A stretch of 64,000 nt of DNA, from positions 14,564,001 to 14,628,000 of the forward strand of contig OX940864.1 in assembly GCA_954871525.1 (NCBI GenBank), read 5' to 3'. The notes under the pieces are model-generated. The model was not told the DNA's origin. It ran no database searches and worked only from the letters and a program-made list of their open reading frames with translations. Shown piece after piece: positions 59,739 to 64,000 of this stretch (within the stretch, counting starts at the first letter, position 1; every line of letters begins with the position of its first letter). This DNA is from Parietaria judaica (Eukaryota > Streptophyta > Magnoliopsida > Rosales > Urticaceae). Both the position numbers and the translations under genes were made by a program.

Positions 59739-60580
59739 CTATGAATTAGGGCTGAAACCAGAACCGGGAATCGGGAATTTGACTATTTTTTGTCCCTGTC
59801 CCGGAAAAATCGGGACACAGTTTTCTGTCCCGGTTTTGGTTCTGGTTCTGAAAAGTCCTTGTTTTTGTTTTAAATCGGAACCGGGACCGGGACTGGGACA
59901 CCGATTAAAATCCCGATTTTTTTAGGACCAAAATTCAGGACGAAAACCGGGACAAATCCGGGACAAAATCCAAGATAAAAACATGAAAAAAACCAAATCC
60001 AAAATGCAAATTACCAATCCGAGTAAATCCAAAATGTAAAATACCAAATACGAGTACAAAGGCAAAATACAAAATAAACAAATGCAAGATCGGAGTTCAC
60101 GTCGTGAACTTCACAATGCCAAATCCAAATCTCAGTGCAAAAAACCGAGTCTAAAATGCTAAATAGTAAATACCGAGTACAAACAAATTATTTTTTAATA
60201 ACAAAACGACATATAAGAAATGACATGTTAAATAAAATACCGAGTAATGGCTGAAAAATAAATGACATGTTAAAATAATGGGCTGGAAAAAAAATAATGG
60301 ATTAAAACCCTAATAGTAAACGACTTATAAGAAATGACATGCTAAAAAAACAACAAACTTGCAACAAAACGACATAAAACCGGAACCGGGACAAGAAAAC
60401 CGGGAATTTCAGATTTTGAATTGGTTTTGGTTTTGGTTTTTCAAACCGGAACCGGGACGTCCCTTTTTAGGTTATAGTAAAAAGAAAAAACTGATTTTTT
60501 GCCAAAAACGGTCCGGTACCGGGACCAGAACCGGGACAAAACCGGGAACCGAGTACAAAATTTACACCCCTACTATGAAT
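59739..60580. mobile_element. non-autonomous hAT element, TSD CTATGAAT
   Basis: The element 59747-60572 (826 bp) starts TAGGGCTGAAACC and ends AAATTTACACCCCTA. The exact 8-bp duplication CTATGAAT is at 59739-59746 and 60573-60580. The words AACCGGGAC, GGTTCTGG and GTCCCGG crowd the two ends in both orientations; the middle is plain AT-rich DNA. No transposase frame is present. Confidence 0.92.
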
Positions 60581-60768
60581 GTGGTGTGATTATGAGGGCC
60601 CAAAAAGAAAGATTCAGAGAAGAGCAATGTTTGACCTTCACTCTCTCCTCCTGGCAATGGCGTCCAGTATTTGTTGAGTGGCTCACCAGCTCTGCAGGTG
60701 GAAGAGTGTCCCCAGATTTATACATATATAATCATCATGCATGACTAACTACAGTACGACAATGTCAA

Positions 60769-60811
<43 letters not shown>

Positions 60812-61276
60812 TTAGAGATAGGGTTAATGGGTTAATGACGGTAAAAATATCCAAATTTTGGTCAAAGAATCCCTTGTGTACCTAAAGTTTAAAGTGGTGG
60901 CAAAAGTACCCAAAGTCGTATTTAGGGCGTTGACCACTCCATTCTCGTAACACAGTTAACTTGCCCGTTAACTCTGGCCACGTGGACAAACGTTGGTTGC
61001 TGACATAACAATGTTTTGCCACATGGACGAGCCCATTTTTATCGTAAACGAGGCTGATGTGGGCTCGTCCACGTGGCAAAAAATTGTTATGTCAGCAATC
61101 AACGTTTGTCCACGTGGCCAGAGTTAACGGGTAAGTTAACTGCATTATGAGAATGAAGTGGTCAAGTCCCCAAATATGACTTTGGGTATTTTTGCTACCA
61201 CTTTTAGACTTTAGGTACACGAAGGATTTTTTTACCAAACTTTGAATATTTTCGCCGTCATTAACCTTTAGAGATA
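60812..61276. mobile_element. Mutator-like foldback MITE (family A, copy 2), TSD TTAGAGATA
   Basis: The element 60821-61267 (447 bp) is the same family as 646-1089. It ends GCCGTCATTAACCT, and TTAGAGATA stands at 60812-60820 and 61268-61276. Its left terminus has a duplicated octamer (GGGTTAATGGGTTAATGACG). Almost the whole length folds back, including GTCCACGTGGC-type arms around the centre. The short frame at 60882-61079 on the minus strand is a by-product. Confidence 0.93.
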
Positions 61277-61340
61277 TATCTTCTTTTCCATATTTATGCC
61301 ACTTACCTACACCTCATTTTGTACCAGCAGCAGTTCAATA

Positions 61341-62108
61341 CAAATACTTAGGGCTGTAACCGGAGCGGATATCCGGTTTTTCGGAACTATCCGAATCCGG
61401 ATCCGAAAATCCGGATATCCGAAAATCAATATCCGGATCCGGATCCGAAAATCCGGATATTTGTTTTCAAAACCCGGATCCGGATATTATCCGAATTCCG
61501 GATCCGGTTTTTATTTATAAAAAAAAAGATAAACCCAACAACGAAGAATTCACGAGGCTCCTTGATCTGGTCCGAACAGCCTGCGAATCAACCCAACAAC
61601 GAAATGAATCTGAAATCCATGGAAGGAAGAGGAAGAGCGACGCACCTGCGAGCTGCCAACCAGAGTGGAAGAGGCTATGGAGTTCGAGGGGGAGGAAGTC
61701 GCGAGCACCGGCGCGAGGAAGAGGCTGACCGGCGCGTTGGAGGCGGCGAACTCACGAGCGAGGGAGAGGCTGACCGGCGCGTTGAAGGCGGCGAACTCGC
61801 GAGCGTGGGAGAGGCGGCTTGGAGACGAACCCTAGAGGAATGACTAATGAGTGTCGATTGTTTGTAACCCTAGGTAGTTAGTAAAACAAAAAATAAATTA
61901 AAAAAAATAAAATATTAAAATAAACCGGGTTTTAAACCGGATCCGGATATCCGGATTTTTAAATACCAAAACCCTTATCCGAATCCGGTTTTAAATCCGG
62001 CTCCGGATATCCGTATCCGGATTTCGGATTCGGATTTTAAAATCGGATGCGGGTGCGGATGCAGATTTAAAACCGGATTTCGGGTTTAGTTACAGCCCTA
62101 CAAATACT
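61341..62108. mobile_element. non-autonomous hAT element, TSD CAAATACT
   Basis: The element 61349-62100 (752 bp) starts TAGGGCTGTAACCGG and ends GGTTTAGTTACAGCCCTA. CAAATACT is repeated exactly at 61341-61348 and 62101-62108. Near both ends the words CCGGATATCCGG and CCGGATCCGGAT are piled up in both orientations. The GC-rich middle (61560-61850) has a 93-codon frame with repeated EADRRV and GGGEL words, probably not a gene; it could be captured host DNA. Confidence 0.92.
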
Positions 62109-63465
62109 GATATTATCATTAGAATCATGTCAATGGGTAAGAATTATGTCCATGTCGAATGAACATTTATTAAGATAGAGACACGCAACTTCTTTAGTTT
62201 GTTAAAATATTGAATAATTTATGTTTTTGGAGTTTAATGGTAAATGTACACATGTCCCTTGTGTTGATGTTAATAAGATATTGAGTGTTTTGTGGACTAT
62301 GAGTACTTTTGTTGCTAAATAAATATTGAGAATATGCCGACGCACTTATACAAGATTGAGTACTTACACCACAAATATCATATACAATATATTGCCTCTT
62401 CTTTTTTGACAGTCATATTGCCTCTTCTTTGGAAACTAAACCAACGAAAGATTGAGATGAAGCACCCACAGAAAGTGTGGAGAACTTTCTTTCCTAAAAT
62501 TAGAATGTAGCAGTGTAAAAGCCTTGTTACGAAGTTGATAAGTTCTAAAACGATTCGGACAAAACGATTCGGCCAACGGGAATTCACCGCAAAGATTACT
62601 ACCCTTTTCAATATATTTTGACGATCAAATGTTAAACAATTTGATGATTTTGGCTAATATAATATTAATAATGCAGAGAAACACTTCTGATAGACCCTTA
62701 TAGAGAACGAAGAACGTCGTTCGCGTCGTTTTAGTTAAGTCCATTTATGTCATTTTATTTAACTATGTCGTTAGGGGCATTTCGGTCAATTTGGTCATTT
62801 AGATTTTAGAGTATTATTGTCTTTTCAAAATTATGGGAAAGAATTATGTCCATATCGAGTTAACTATGTGTTTGCATGAAGTTCCAAGTTCCAACTTACC
62901 TTCAATTCTGATAAGACACAAGGCAAAAAGACCCATAGTTACTTAAGTTCAATAACCCAAATTGCCTCTAATAGAGACATAGATAAAATATATTATTGAA
63001 TTAGTAATAATAAGAGGACTAACATATTCATCCTCTTTTTAATTTAACATATGTGGTCATAATCGTGTAAAGTTAAACTGATTCAACTTTCAGGAAATAA
63101 GAAATGGCTCACCTGGAAATCGAAATGGACGAGAACGAGTCTTGCATTCTCTGAGCTATCCATCTCTCAAAAATATATATGAGATTTAGTACATAAACAA
63201 ACTAGGAACATTCGTATTCAAGCGGACCCCAGGTCAGTTGAAACTTTCTTTCAAAGAACCGACGTACAAATACGATGAACATATCACCGGTTCTTGATCT
63301 TGAGAAAACAGGGTGAAGCAATTCAATCAACCTTGTTGGGATTGAAAGTCACAATACAAAAATATCTAAAGCTATTCACATGGCAGTGATCGATTCCTGA
63401 AGCTACGAGCTCAAGCATTTTTGCAGCCGAATATGTGATATACGTTCAGCCTCTTGTATGAAATC
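62109..63465. other. gene-free stretch before the right-edge gene
   Basis: No gene or bounded repeat was recognised. The part nearest 63465 should contain the 3' UTR of the minus-strand gene. Confidence 0.6.
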
Positions 63466-64000
63466 TCAAGTTGAGGTATCGGTTTTTTCACTCTGCTTCT
63501 GAGAATGCAATTCCTTTTTGTCCATAATCTCCTGAATACCCTCTTGATAGCCATTTATGAAACTTTTAAGAGCATCCCTGTATGCAGAAGCTCTTGTCAT
63601 GTAAACCCGTTGCAAAGCGGGCCTCAAAGTCTCCATACCTCCTCTCGCAGCCACCGCTATTAATTTTTCCCGAATAAAGAATCAGTCAGACGACACATTT
63701 TTAACTTCTTGACAAACAAATGAGCAAATTTAGAGTACGCAAAGTCAAGTAAACTAAGCTAATTACAAACGGCTAAGTTTCACAAAAAGAGAAATTATAC
63801 GCTCGAACTCGAAATTTAAAGCAATGTAGCATCCTTGAATTATTTATTTAGGTTGAAAAAATAGAAAATCTCGCTTACCGAGATCTTCCAGCGTGGAGGG
63901 TTCTTTTTCCGTTCTCTGGCCCTTTGCTTCGTCCGGTTTATCTTCATCGTCGAGATTCTTATAGTCGTTAGGGCGGAGATCCGGACCGATATCTCGCACC
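63466..64000 (-). CDS. 3' part of an unidentified conserved plant gene (partial)
   Basis: The two last exons are visible on the minus strand: 64000-63879, which continues beyond the window, and 63656-63466, ending in TGA. They join through a GTAAGC donor and an ATAG acceptor with a matching split codon, giving about 104 residues. The sequence starts VRDIGPDLRPNDYKNLDDED, then KPDEAKGQRTEKEPSTLEDL, then a helical, conserved-looking part METLRPALQRVYMTRASAYR and DALKSFINGYQEGIQEIMDK, with a polar tail. No domain was recognised. A small protein with a charged linker and a C-terminal helical region is all that can be said. The start and N-terminus lie outside the window. Confidence 0.7.

Overview
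The window looks like nuclear DNA of a flowering plant, probably a eudicot. It is AT-rich, its genes are split by GT-AG introns, and its proteins belong to plant families: an auxin-conjugate hydrolase, a NGATHA-like B3 factor and an ILR1/S28/SpoU-type gene set. Between the genes lie solo LTRs, MITEs, hAT derivatives and SINEs. No species can be named from the sequence alone. All exon models were made by hand from splice signals, reading phase and family resemblance.

Layout. 1-9 kb is a transposon graveyard: a Mutator-like foldback MITE, three solo LTRs with matching 5-bp target duplications, a long foldback, and a 5S-rRNA-like segment of Cassandra type. 9-18 kb is a compact gene island: an ILR1-like IAA-amino acid hydrolase (+), a SpoU-family RNA 2'-O-methyltransferase (-), a 56-residue membrane protein (+) that diverges from it across about 98 bp, and a 652-residue coiled-coil protein (-). 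18-25.7 kb has no gene but holds a SINE with 19-bp target duplications, an LTR with a hAT MITE nested in it, and a second Mutator-like MITE. 25.8-34.7 kb is one ten-exon serine carboxypeptidase S28 gene. Its 4-kb sixth intron is filled by a hAT element, a Harbinger-like MITE and an LTR relic. 34.7-54.9 kb is gene-poor, with a Helitron-like end, hAT elements, a solo LTR, an Emigrant-like MITE and an RNase H relic. 54.9-57.7 kb is a three-exon B3 transcription factor gene. 59.7-62.1 kb holds two hAT elements flanking a second copy of the first Mutator-like MITE. The last 535 bp carry the 3' end of an unidentified conserved gene (-).

The genes do not form a pathway. The hydrolase releases free auxin, the B3 factor probably limits organ growth, the S28 enzyme is secretory or vacuolar, and the SpoU protein modifies RNA. 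No complete autonomous transposon was found. The most informative structure is the set of small elements whose ends are fixed by exact target duplications. Several hAT-type elements share termini, yet each is filled with a different short inverted word.
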